A stretch of DNA of 29,214 nt, taken from positions 1 through 29,214 of the forward strand of contig CALHQH010000027.1 in the NCBI GenBank assembly GCA_938036625.1, given 5' to 3'. Below, piece after piece: positions 21,882-29,214 of the stretch. This DNA is from an uncultured Candidatus Saccharibacteria bacterium (GTDB lineage Bacteria > Patescibacteriota > Saccharimonadia > Saccharimonadales > Saccharimonadaceae). The position numbers and the translations under genes were made by a program. Within the stretch, counting starts at the first letter, position 1. Every line of letters starts with the position of its first letter. The notes under the pieces are model-generated. The model was not told the DNA's origin. It was given only the letters and a program-made list of their open reading frames with translations, and did no database searches.

Positions 21882-24203
21882 CTACTCAACACGGGACGCC
21901 ACCGCAAAGCGCCGGCTCACACGCCACGCCCACCACCATTGCAATATGGTTACTGGAATAATAATGGCAATGCTGGGCCAGAGGAGGAGTAGGTTTGGTG
22001 GGGTGAAGTCGAAGAATTGGCGAAGTGGGATGATGCCAAAGCTCACTACTGTCACGAGCAATACTGCGAGCATGTAGAGCGTGCGGGCAAGGTGGGCCCG
22101 CTTATCGAGCTGGATGCCAAGCATGCGGCCAGCCAAAAATACCAGATACACGCCGTAGAAGGTTGCTACCAGCACTGTCATCGTTGCCACTTCGCCAAGG
22201 CGATCTGGGTAGAGTGTGCGGCCAAGCCAATACACACTAGCGACCGTTACTCCCGTGAGCGCTGCAATTGGTGCCACCGCCAGCAGGGTGTCGTGCCAGA
22301 AGCGCCGGGGGTCAATCCGATGCCGCGGTGAGGGCGGGAAGAGCGTCCACATAATGGTCGGCATTGTCACGAGGAAGATATTCATAAAGGTAAGATGGCG
22401 CGGCGCATATGGGTACATAATGCCGAGGGTAAGGGTAATGACTAGCAGCACCACACCATAGATGATCTTATGGAAGAAGAGCACGCCAATGAGCTCAATG
22501 GCCTGCATGATGCGATTACCTAGCTCCATTCCAAGGGGTAATGACGTGAAGGAATTGTTGAGCAAGATGATATCGGCAACGCGCCGACTAGCTGGTGCAC
22601 CCGCATACATCGCAACGCCAAGGTCGGCTCGCTTGAGCGCCAAGGCATCATTAACGCCATCGCCCACCATGCCAGTGAACCGCCCTTGCTCTGAGAAGTG
22701 AGCAATGAGCCGCTCCTTTTGCTCAGGCAAGACGCGGGCAAAGATTGTGTGGGTGTCGGCTGCCTGGGCAAAGGCTGCATCATCGAGCTGGGCAAGCTCT
22801 GCCCCGGTGATAGCTGCCTCGGGCTGATCGATCCCCGCTGCCTTCGCGATATAGCTGACCGTCCGTGGGTTATCTCCACTAATAACGCGAATCGTTACTC
22901 CTTGGCCTTGCAAAAACCGCACGGTATCGACCACGCCATGGCGCAGGCTGTTGCGCAGGACAATTGCCCCCAGCGGCTGACCCGAGCCAGCGGCGAGCTG
23001 CTTGAGTGGCACGCTGCTGTCGGCAAAGCGGGCAAGCAGGAGGACACGCAGGCCGTCATTTGCCCAGGTGTCGATTTGCGCTTGCTGGGCTGGTGAGAGC
23101 GGGGCAAGCCGCGCCACAAATTCTGGTGCGCCCAGCATCAGCGTCTGCATTGAGCCAGCAATCTCGGCCCGCACCCCCGCCATTTTCCGGCTCGATGAGA
23201 ACGCCATCACCTCCTGGATGTGGGCGGTGGGAGCCTGATGCGCGGCAAGAATTGCCTGGCCAGTCGCGTTGCCACCACTAGTTTCGTGTGCAACCAGGGC
23301 AGCGTAGTGGGCGACAAGTTCATCACTAGTCGATGCGTCAAACGACGCAGCGTGCTCGAAGATAACATCATCACTTGTCAAGGTGCCCGTCTTATCCACG
23401 CAGAGCACGCCAAGCAGTGCCATTGCTTCAATCGCCGAGAGCTTCTGAGGTAAGACCTTAGCCTGAGCCAGGCGCAGCGAGCCAAAGGCAAGCAGGAGCG
23501 AGCTCGCCAGGAGCAGCCCTTCTGGCACAACTGTGATCGCTGCGGTAATAATCGTCTTGAGGATACTGACCGCCTGCAGCCCCGCAATATGGTAGCGCGC
23601 GAAGATAAGCAGCGCTAGCACGACTGCGCCATAGGTTAAGACGGTAATAGCCCGCTGGATAGCCCGCTGGAGCGGCGTGGGCTGCGGTGCATACTGCTTA
23701 AGTACGGTACTGATTGCACCAGCCTTGGTGGCGCTACCAACTGCCGTGACGCGAGCGTGGGCTGTACCCGCTACTACTGTTGTGGCTGCATAGATGGTAT
23801 CACCGGGTGCTTTGTCAACCGCGGCAGATTCACCCGTGAGCATGCTCTCGTTCACTTCGAGGCCTTTTGCGTCAAGCACGACACCGTCGGCGGGTAGCTC
23901 ATCGCCAGTGTGTAGTGCGAGAGTATCGCCAACCTGCAGTGCATCGTAAAGCACCTCGATTACGGTACCATCGGCCTGGACAACGCGGGCGCGTGGGGCG
24001 CTCATGAGCTCGAGCTTGCGCAGAGCGCGCTTAGCCCGAACCTCCTGCACGGCACCAATCAGCGAATTGACCATAATGACGAATGATATAAACCAGGCAT
24101 CGCGATACTCCCGCACATAGACTAGCGCTATTGCAAGAAGCAAAATCGCCAGCACGATGGGCGAGGCAAAGTTGCGCCGGATGATGACCAGATAGTCCTT
24201 CAT
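21882..24203 (-). CDS. Cation-transporting P-type ATPase (CtpE-like)
   Basis: A 773-aa ATP-driven cation pump of the cytoplasmic membrane. The actuator loop has LTGES (122-126). TM4 carries ITVVPEGLLLAS (223-234), the ion-binding PEG(L) motif. The phosphorylation site is DKTGTLT (270-276). The P-domain hinge is MVGDGVNDALALKRADLGVAM, and SGDNPRTVSYIA lies before it. Six C-terminal helices follow. The VVPEGL form of TM4 without metal-binding Cys excludes the heavy-metal class and suits the CtpE-type Ca2+/Mg2+-like group; the ion remains a guess. No N-terminal metal domain. The ATG lies 3 nt after the stop of the upstream gene, with GAGGAGGA 11 nt upstream inside it, so the two are co-translated. 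Confidence 0.93.
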   Translation of the reverse strand: MKDYLVIIRRNFASPIVLAILLLAIALVYVREYRDAWFISFVIMVNSLIGAVQEVRAKRALRKLELMSAPRARVVQADGTVIEVLYDALQVGDTLALHTGDELPADGVVLDAKGLEVNESMLTGESAAVDKAPGDTIYAATTVVAGTAHARVTAVGSATKAGAISTVLKQYAPQPTPLQRAIQRAITVLTYGAVVLALLIFARYHIAGLQAVSILKTIITAAITVVPEGLLLASSLLLAFGSLRLAQAKVLPQKLSAIEAMALLGVLCVDKTGTLTSDDVIFEHAASFDASTSDELVAHYAALVAHETSGGNATGQAILAAHQAPTAHIQEVMAFSSSRKMAGVRAEIAGSMQTLMLGAPEFVARLAPLSPAQQAQIDTWANDGLRVLLLARFADSSVPLKQLAAGSGQPLGAIVLRNSLRHGVVDTVRFLQGQGVTIRVISGDNPRTVSYIAKAAGIDQPEAAITGAELAQLDDAAFAQAADTHTIFARVLPEQKERLIAHFSEQGRFTGMVGDGVNDALALKRADLGVAMYAGAPASRRVADIILLNNSFTSLPLGMELGNRIMQAIELIGVLFFHKIIYGVVLLVITLTLGIMYPYAPRHLTFMNIFLVTMPTIMWTLFPPSPRHRIDPRRFWHDTLLAVAPIAALTGVTVASVYWLGRTLYPDRLGEVATMTVLVATFYGVYLVFLAGRMLGIQLDKRAHLARTLYMLAVLLVTVVSFGIIPLRQFFDFTPPNLLLLWPSIAIIIPVTILQWWWAWRVSRRFAVASRVE

Positions 24204-24206
24204 AGG

Positions 24207-24698
24207 TTAGTTCATTCCTCCTCGATGATACTGACACTTCGCGGCAACCCGCCAGCCACTGCGCGCGTCGCTGTCTGCTTGGTAGATGTGGCCGTCCTTC
24301 ACCTCATCAACGAGAATGAGGGCTGGGTTGTATGGCGCAAGCGTGCGATAGTACATAATGTCGCGATCGGTGATGCGCCCAAATCCGGGGAAGATCTCGC
24401 GAAACTTCTGCCGACCAAATTCGTCAAAATACTCTGGCTGACCCCGTGGCGGGAAGAATGTCTCAGCGCGCAGGCCGATCCGCACCGCGATCTTCTTGAT
24501 ATCGCCAAGCAGAAGGCGCGATGGTCCATAGACCAAGCAATAGAGTTGGCCGTCTGTCGCAAAAAACACTGATGCCTTGGCGGCAAGCCCCGCGGCAATA
24601 TTGCGCGCCACCACGCGATCGATCACTAGCTGCACGCCAAAGCGTGCGGCGAGAGCCTTTTGCACATATGCGACATCCATGTGGTTACCAAAGTCCAT
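24207..24698 (-). CDS. Hypothetical protein coupled to the P-type ATPase, 163 aa
   Basis: Not recognised. A soluble alpha/beta protein with a central block SVFFATDGQLYCLVYGPSRL and a conserved-looking C-terminal half (PPRGQPEYFDEFGRQKFREI, ITDRDIMYYRTLAPYNPALI). No TM segment. The 3-nt gap to the ATPase start says the two proteins probably work together or need fixed stoichiometry. The ATG follows a TATAAT by 7 nt, so the mRNA is probably leaderless. Confidence 0.72.
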   Translation of the reverse strand: MDFGNHMDVAYVQKALAARFGVQLVIDRVVARNIAAGLAAKASVFFATDGQLYCLVYGPSRLLLGDIKKIAVRIGLRAETFFPPRGQPEYFDEFGRQKFREIFPGFGRITDRDIMYYRTLAPYNPALILVDEVKDGHIYQADSDARSGWRVAAKCQYHRGGMN

Positions 24699-24705
24699 GA
24701 TGGAT

Positions 24706-24711
24706 ATTATA
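24706..24711 (-). promoter_or_regulatory. -10 of the minus-strand ATPase operon
   Basis: TATAAT on the minus strand (24711-24706) ends 7 nt before the ATG at 24698; leaderless architecture. Confidence 0.65.
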
Positions 24712-24752
24712 CCGGAATCTTGGCCTGGCCGCTAGAGTCGAGGCGGTGAGTG

Positions 24753-24761
24753 TGCGATAAT
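24753..24761 (+). promoter_or_regulatory. Extended -10 for leaderless helicase mRNA
   Basis: TGC precedes GATAAT (24756-24761), 6 nt before the ATG at 24768. The upstream GTG at 24750 would lie before the transcription start. This promoter is divergent from the ATPase operon promoter at 24706. Confidence 0.55.
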
Positions 24762-24767
24762 GGAGAC

Positions 24768-27700
24768 ATGTCTGAACACGAATTTTCGACTCGATACACG
24801 CACCTCAATAACCAGCAGCGCGCTGCTGTCGATATGATCGATGGGCCACTACTCGTTGTGGCTGGGCCCGGTACTGGCAAGACAGAGCTACTCAGCATGC
24901 GCGCCGCCAATATCCTGCGCCAAACAGATGTACTACCTGAGAATATTCTCTGCCTTACCTTTACCGACAGTGGGGCAGCCGCGATGCGGCAGCGTCTGCG
25001 CAGTATCATTGAGGCAGATGCTTACCGCGTCGCTATCCATACCTTCCATAGCTTTGGCAGTGAGGTGATTAATCACCACCGGGAGTATTTCTACCATGGT
25101 GCATCGCTGAGGCCTACCGATGAGCTTGGCAGCTACGAGATTTTGCGTGGTATCCTGAGCCAGCTCGATCATCATAACCCCTTGAGTAGTAAGCAAAATG
25201 GTGAGTTTACCTATCTGCAGGACATTAGCCGCAGTATTAGCCAGCTCAAGCAGGCTGGTCTCAGCAGCGCAGAGCTTCGGCAGGTTATCGATGCGGACGA
25301 GGCACTTCTAGCGGCTGTTGAGCCACGCCTCAGCGAGGTCTTTGCGGCTGGGCGGATAAGCAAACCAATGGCCGGCAAGCTCGCTCCGCTGGCAGGCGAA
25401 GCAGCTCAGCTGCCACTGCCGCCGTTGCCACCCACCATTCCACCACTAGCCGATAGCTTCTCGCTCAGCCTGGCTCGAGCGATCGATGAGACGCTTGATA
25501 GCGGTAAGACCACACCGCTCACTGCCTGGCGCAACCACTGGTGCGAGAAGGACGCTACTGGGAATTATGTCCTGAGAGATCGCAAGCGCCTCGGTAAGCT
25601 GCGCGCCCTTGCTGAGGTCTATGATGCATATCTTACTGAGTTGAACGCGGCCGGTCTGTATGACTACGATGATATGATTCTCCAGCTCGCTCAGGCGCTC
25701 GATATCCAGCCCGAGCTGCGCGCTAATCTTGAGGAGCAGTACCAATACATCATGGTAGATGAATTCCAAGATACCAACCTCGCGCAGCTACGCATCCTCT
25801 TTTCACTAACGAGTAGTCCGGTCCACGAGGGTCGCCCTAACATTATGGCAGTCGGTGATGATGACCAAGCAATCTACAGCTTCCAGGGAGCAGATGTCAG
25901 TAACATCCACCGCTTCCGGAGCCATTACCGTGATGTGCAGCTGATCGCCTTGACGGATAATTACCGCTCGAGTCGCGCCATCCTCACACCAGCCCGGGCT
26001 GTTATCACTCAGGGGAGCGACCGGTTAGAGGCGGTGCTTCCCGAGCTCGATAAGACGCTCACCGCTCACCACCAGCCAACCCAGACTGCCGTCAGTCTGG
26101 CCGAGCTACCCACTAGCCTAGCCGAGCGTCAATGGCTGGCACAGCAGATTCGCCAGCAGATCGACAGTGGCACGCCGTCCGAGGAAATTGCCGTCCTGGC
26201 TCGGCGTCACCGCGAGCTGGTGGCGCTGGTGCCACACCTTCAGGCGGCAGGTATTGCCATCAATTACGAGCGGCGCGACAATGTTCTTGATAATCCTGTC
26301 ATCCAGGTGCTCGAACTGCTCGCGCGGGCAATCGAGGCCATAGCAGCAGGGGAGTTCCCCACCGCCGATAGCCTGCTGCCAGAGCTGATAGCGCACCCGG
26401 CCTTTGGTTTTGCCAGCCAGGATATTTGGCAGCTCAGCCTCCGAGCGTGGCGCAACCGCCAAACGTGGGGCGAGGCGATGATGGCGAGCCCCACCTTCCA
26501 ACCCTTGACGATGTGGCTGATCCATATGGCGTGGCAGGCGCAGTATCAACCGCTTGAGATGGTGCTTGATGATTTGCTTGGTGTCCCGCAGCCAGCCGAT
26601 AGCCAAAAGGCTCAGGCCGCCATAGCCAGTGCGATTACCGAGTACATGACGCAGCAAATGGCCCAATTCGACCAACCGATTAGCCTCTCCGCCGAAGCAA
26701 CTCCTGCAATGCCCACCATAAGCTACCGCTCACCACTGTACGATTATTATTTCTCGCGCGAGAGGCTTGCCAAGCAGCCCGATGCATACCTTGCCTGCCT
26801 CGAGGCCTTGCGCACGCTGCGCAGCCGCACGCAGGAGCATCGTGGTGATGACGAGACGCTCCGGCTTGCCGATATGCTCGACCTCCTCAGCCTGCACCGG
26901 CAGTTCAAGACGCCCATCACCACCATTCGCCAGCGTACCGAGGCGCATACCGGCCGCATCAACCTCATGACAGCGCACAAGGCCAAGGGACTAGAGTTTG
27001 GCCATGTCTACATCATAGGCGCTGTCGATAGCACTTGGGGGCGGCGCGTGCGCTCACCAGCATCACTTATCACGTATCCAGATAACCTCGCCATTGCCCC
27101 CGCCGGCAATACGTATGACGAGCGCCTCCGCCTCTTTTTCGTTGCTATGACGCGGGCACGCAACCACCTAACTATCAGCTACAGCACCCAAGATGATGCT
27201 GGCAAAGCAACGCTGCCGGCGAGCTTCCTCGACGGCATCGACCTCACTGCAACCACTGTTGATATACCCAACGACGTGCCAAGCCTCACCGCGCAGCTCA
27301 CCGCTGATTGGCAGCACCGTCTTGCGCCAGTTGGCACGCCCGAGCCCGATCTGCAGCAACTCCTCCAGCCCATGCTGGAGCAGTACAAGCTCTCTAGTAC
27401 CCACCTCACCGCCTTCTTAGACGTGTCACGCGGTGGGCCCGCGGCCTTCTTGACCAACTACCTGCTGCGCTTTCCGCAGGCACCCAGCCCGCATGCAATC
27501 TACGGCAATGCCATCCACCACGTGTTGCAGCGTGCCCACACCCACCTCACCGCTACAGGCAAGGTGCGGCCGGCCGAAGACATCCTCGGCGACTTCGAGC
27601 AAGAGCTGAATCGCCAGCCGCTGAGGCCAGAGGACTTCGCATACTTTAGCCGCAAGGGGCTGGATTCACTAAGCGCCTTCTTGCAGGCCGAGGCGCATAC

Positions 27701-28199
27701 CTTCCGCCCCGAGCAAAAGACTGAGCTGAGCTTTGCCGGCCAAGGAGTTGTGCTCGGTGATGCTCGCCTTACTGGCACGCTCGATCTTGTCGATATCGAC
27801 CACACTGCCAATACCATCGCCGTTACAGATTACAAAACAGGCAAGCCTGCTCGCAGCTGGCAGGGCCGCACCGATGCCGAGAAGATTAAGCTGCACAAAT
27901 ACCGCCAGCAGCTGATGTTCTACGAGCTCCTCGTGCGCCACTCGCGCGACTATGCGCGCTACGACTTTGCCGGGGCCACGCTGCAGTTCGTCGAGCCAGA
28001 CAAGGACACGGGCGATATCCACCAGCTTAGTACCAGCTTTTCTCAGGCCGAGCTGAATGAGTTTGCCCAGCTTATTGCCGCCGTATGGCGCTGCATTACC
28101 CAGCTCCAGCTACCCGACACCAGCCACTACCCAGCCACCTACAAAGGCATTCTCGCCTTTGAGGAAGATCTGCTGCGGCGTATAGAAGAGCGAGAATAG
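24768..28199 (+). CDS. UvrD/PcrA-type helicase fused to a RecB-family nuclease
   Basis: A 1143-aa SF1A helicase with a C-terminal PD-(D/E)XK nuclease. Helicase motifs: LNNQQRAAVD (Q motif, 13-22), AGPGTGKTE (Walker A, 32-40), LTFTDSGAAAMRQR (Ia), VDEFQDTN (~330), AVGDDDQAIYSFQGA (III), LTDNYRSS (IV), INLMTAHKAKGLEFGHVYI (V, ~740) and LFFVAMTRARNHL (VI). The nuclease near 1000-1035 has LTGTLDLVDI followed by AVTDYKTGK, the GxxDxxD...DYKTG pattern of RecB/AddA/AdnAB proteins; QLMFYELL follows as motif QxxxY. No four-Cys iron-sulfur staple is seen. The layout resembles AdnA/AddA subunits for double-strand-break processing; a partner subunit is not in this window. Start at 24768 is based on the -10 position. 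Confidence 0.93.
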   Translation: MSEHEFSTRYTHLNNQQRAAVDMIDGPLLVVAGPGTGKTELLSMRAANILRQTDVLPENILCLTFTDSGAAAMRQRLRSIIEADAYRVAIHTFHSFGSEVINHHREYFYHGASLRPTDELGSYEILRGILSQLDHHNPLSSKQNGEFTYLQDISRSISQLKQAGLSSAELRQVIDADEALLAAVEPRLSEVFAAGRISKPMAGKLAPLAGEAAQLPLPPLPPTIPPLADSFSLSLARAIDETLDSGKTTPLTAWRNHWCEKDATGNYVLRDRKRLGKLRALAEVYDAYLTELNAAGLYDYDDMILQLAQALDIQPELRANLEEQYQYIMVDEFQDTNLAQLRILFSLTSSPVHEGRPNIMAVGDDDQAIYSFQGADVSNIHRFRSHYRDVQLIALTDNYRSSRAILTPARAVITQGSDRLEAVLPELDKTLTAHHQPTQTAVSLAELPTSLAERQWLAQQIRQQIDSGTPSEEIAVLARRHRELVALVPHLQAAGIAINYERRDNVLDNPVIQVLELLARAIEAIAAGEFPTADSLLPELIAHPAFGFASQDIWQLSLRAWRNRQTWGEAMMASPTFQPLTMWLIHMAWQAQYQPLEMVLDDLLGVPQPADSQKAQAAIASAITEYMTQQMAQFDQPISLSAEATPAMPTISYRSPLYDYYFSRERLAKQPDAYLACLEALRTLRSRTQEHRGDDETLRLADMLDLLSLHRQFKTPITTIRQRTEAHTGRINLMTAHKAKGLEFGHVYIIGAVDSTWGRRVRSPASLITYPDNLAIAPAGNTYDERLRLFFVAMTRARNHLTISYSTQDDAGKATLPASFLDGIDLTATTVDIPNDVPSLTAQLTADWQHRLAPVGTPEPDLQQLLQPMLEQYKLSSTHLTAFLDVSRGGPAAFLTNYLLRFPQAPSPHAIYGNAIHHVLQRAHTHLTATGKVRPAEDILGDFEQELNRQPLRPEDFAYFSRKGLDSLSAFLQAEAHTFRPEQKTELSFAGQGVVLGDARLTGTLDLVDIDHTANTIAVTDYKTGKPARSWQGRTDAEKIKLHKYRQQLMFYELLVRHSRDYARYDFAGATLQFVEPDKDTGDIHQLSTSFSQAELNEFAQLIAAVWRCITQLQLPDTSHYPATYKGILAFEEDLLRRIEERE

Positions 28200-28441
28200 C
28201 CGCTCGCACGAGCACTTGCGACACAATATTCAGTGCAGTATACGAAACATCCTTAGCTTTCGCGCTGGCGGGTGGGTTTTCTAGAGGCAATTATCTCTGC
28301 TTATTTTTATCTGATTCCTGCAGCGGGAGCGTACGACTATCTGAGTGCAATAAGTCCGCGTCGTTTATTCTCTGCTGCAAGTAGTATGCAAGCGGAACAT
28401 AAGAACAAAACGAGAATCTCTGCAAGATATGCGTATATTGA
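28200..28441. other. Intergenic region without recognised features
   Basis: AT-rich sequence between the helicase stop and the promoter at 28442. I see no gene and only a 4-bp hairpin near the helicase stop, too weak to call a terminator. Confidence 0.5.
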
Positions 28442-28470
28442 TTGACAGGATCGCTGTATATTGGTATATA
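28442..28470 (+). promoter_or_regulatory. Consensus-like promoter of the large RNA locus
   Basis: TTGACA (28442-28447), a 17-nt spacer and TATATA (28465-28470). Predicted start near 28476. The whole element is closely similar to 20053-20081. Confidence 0.7.
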
Positions 28471-28608
28471 TAGTAACAGCTCGAAACTGAGTGAACCCTG
28501 GTAGCTACCCGATGTGGCTATCTCGAGACGCTCAGCACGAGAGCGCACTTGAAAAAGGGTTCACCGACAATCCTGCCGAGACTTCGGCAGAGAGGAGGTG
28601 AATACCTC

Positions 28609-28776
28609 ATGGCTGGGAACCAGAGCGACGCGCGGAGACGCGCGGAGCAGGCGTATCAAAACGCCAAAAAATCGGGTGCGGATAAGCGCACCCAAGACCA
28701 GCTTTTTGCTGAGTACGAGGCTAAACAGGCGGCAGAGAATGCCGCTTGTGGGACGAGCTATAGAGCTCGTCGATAG
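28609..28776 (+). CDS. Small ORF of 55 aa inside the structured RNA region
   Basis: The ATG at 28609 has GAGGAGG 10 nt upstream, but GAGGT (28595-28599) pairs with ACCTC (28604-28608) right up to the ATG, hiding the site. The predicted peptide is very hydrophilic and helical (AEQAYQNAKK, DQLFAEYEAKQAAENAA) with an Arg-rich end. No family recognised. Three perfect hairpins lie within the frame, so the bases may be selected for RNA structure and the frame may be chance, or the locus may be both mRNA and structured RNA. Confidence 0.35.
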   Translation: MAGNQSDARRRAEQAYQNAKKSGADKRTQDQLFAEYEAKQAAENAACGTSYRARR

Positions 28777-28869
28777 TCTCAGGCTAGCCTGACGGTCAGC
28801 CTCACGTGCGAGGCTGAGAGAGTAGGTAAAAAGCCACGACAGAATAAGGTCGTGCACCTATCCGTCACT

Positions 28870-28945
28870 GGAGATGGGGTGGTCCCCCTTTTGCCTTTAT
28901 GTGTTAGCTCACATAGAGGTGCAGGTTCGATTCCTGCTATCTCCG
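28870..28945 (+). ncRNA. tRNA-like module (acceptor and T-arm, no normal D-arm or anticodon arm)
   Basis: GGAGATG (28870-28876) pairs with TATCTCC (28938-28944). GCAGG-TTCGATT-CCTGC (28921-28937) is a perfect T-arm with canonical TTCGATT loop, followed by a G discriminator. Between them there is no D-arm with GG and no 7-nt anticodon loop. Instead a 10-bp hairpin (28893-28902 with 28909-28918, loop TTAGCT) stands in that place. This is the geometry of a tmRNA tRNA-like domain rather than of a tRNA. CCA is absent: the bases CTA after the G pair into the next helix. Confidence 0.55.
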
Positions 28946-29214
28946 CTACTGGCGAATGCTCCGTTTTTCGCGTAGAGCATTGCCATAGCAACCGCCGCAG
29001 GTTACCCTTTATCGGACATCAAGGGGGGTAGGCGGTATCGTTGCCACTTGGAGGCAACGATCGAGAAGTCTCATGCTGTGCGTCTCACTGCCGCGCACCG
29101 TGCAGAGGCTTCTTTAAAACACGTGAGACTCGCGAGATTCACTCGCGTCCTGGCTACCGGCCAGGACGAGCAGAACCGCTTGTAGTCTCTCCCGAGCTCC
29201 TGCATCCGCATCAT

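Larger units (their letters stand above)
28476..29214 (+). ncRNA. Large ornate structured RNA, class unassigned (runs off window)
   Basis: From the predicted transcription start to the window end the plus strand folds into a near-continuous series of local helices. They are GTGAACCC 28491-28498 with 28557-28564, closing a small multiloop; 28573-28579/28584-28590; CGCGCG-GAGA-CGCGCG at 28629-28644; 28674-28680/28687-28693; a perfect 8-bp hairpin 28752-28771; 28779-28792; an 8-bp hairpin 28796-28817; 28823-28827/28856-28860 around 28835-28854; the tRNA-like module 28870-28944; a 15-bp helix with two bulges 28945-28989; 28991-28996/29031-29036; a 9-bp hairpin 29037-29061; a long hairpin 29064-29113; and a four-way junction 29125-29189. 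Size and ornateness recall GOLLD- or ROOL-class RNAs, some of which sit by tRNAs, but I cannot match either. Confidence 0.6.

Noticed and set aside
28870..28948. Ordinary tRNA or tRNA-Leu(CUA) reading of the loop TTAGCT
   Set aside because: The loop has six bases, the stem has ten pairs, no D-arm is present and the CCA position is paired into the next helix.
28476..29214. RNase P RNA or group II intron
   Set aside because: I do not find the conserved RNase P core (GAGGAAAGTCC type) nor a GUGYG intron start; a covariance search is still needed because the window ends inside the structure.
1..29214. CRISPR array, insertion sequence or prophage
   Set aside because: No regularly spaced repeats, transposase, integrase or phage structural gene is visible in the window.

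Overview
The window reads as a compact bacterial chromosome of the Patescibacteria/CPR kind, most likely a Candidatus Saccharibacteria (TM7) lineage. This is inferred from gene style, not from a marker alignment. Grounds: very short intergenic spaces, many promoters that fire on the start codon (leaderless mRNAs), reduced housekeeping enzymes (a DnaX without its zinc module, a TrmA-family methylase without Fe-S cysteines), an L1 with a long N-terminal extension, and many lineage-type proteins of unknown function.

Layout. 1-2629: end of an unknown reading frame, then an actinobacterial-looking 14-TM drug/proton antiporter on the minus strand, with a long AT-rich upstream region carrying a repeated operator-like element. 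2630-2747: tRNA-Pro(GGG) with its promoter and a strong terminator, divergent from rplA. 2809-5216: rplA, a hypothetical gene and tmk. 5379-7556: a 712-aa protein that looks like a very divergent RelA/SpoT homologue. 7606-8952: rplJ-rplL behind a long leader ending in an intrinsic attenuator and closed by a terminator. 9085-15408: hypothetical gene, dnaX-dnaB (overlapping), two related small membrane proteins and a GT39-like membrane protein. 15466-16200 (minus): Erm/KsgA-type rRNA dimethylase. 16284-20033: a phosphoketolase-like protein that has lost its thiamine-diphosphate motif, then a TrmA/RlmD-family methylase. 20053-21255: two small unknown genes. 21330-24711 (minus): hypothetical gene, P-type ATPase and two small genes. 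24753-28199: UvrD-like helicase fused to a RecB-type nuclease.

28442-29214: a consensus-like promoter followed by more than 700 nt of nearly continuous, mostly perfect helices. These include a tRNA-like acceptor/T-arm module, a compact four-way junction and a small ORF whose ribosome-binding site is folded into a hairpin. It runs off the end of the window. I read it as a large ornate structured RNA of unassigned class; it is the most interesting locus here.

Functionally the window combines information processing (ribosomal proteins, tRNA, rRNA methylases, replication clamp loader and helicase, repair helicase-nuclease) with envelope proteins (MFS, P-type ATPase, GT39-like, small TM proteins). 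Regulation appears to be mostly through extended -10 promoters and, for ribosomal proteins, RNA leaders.
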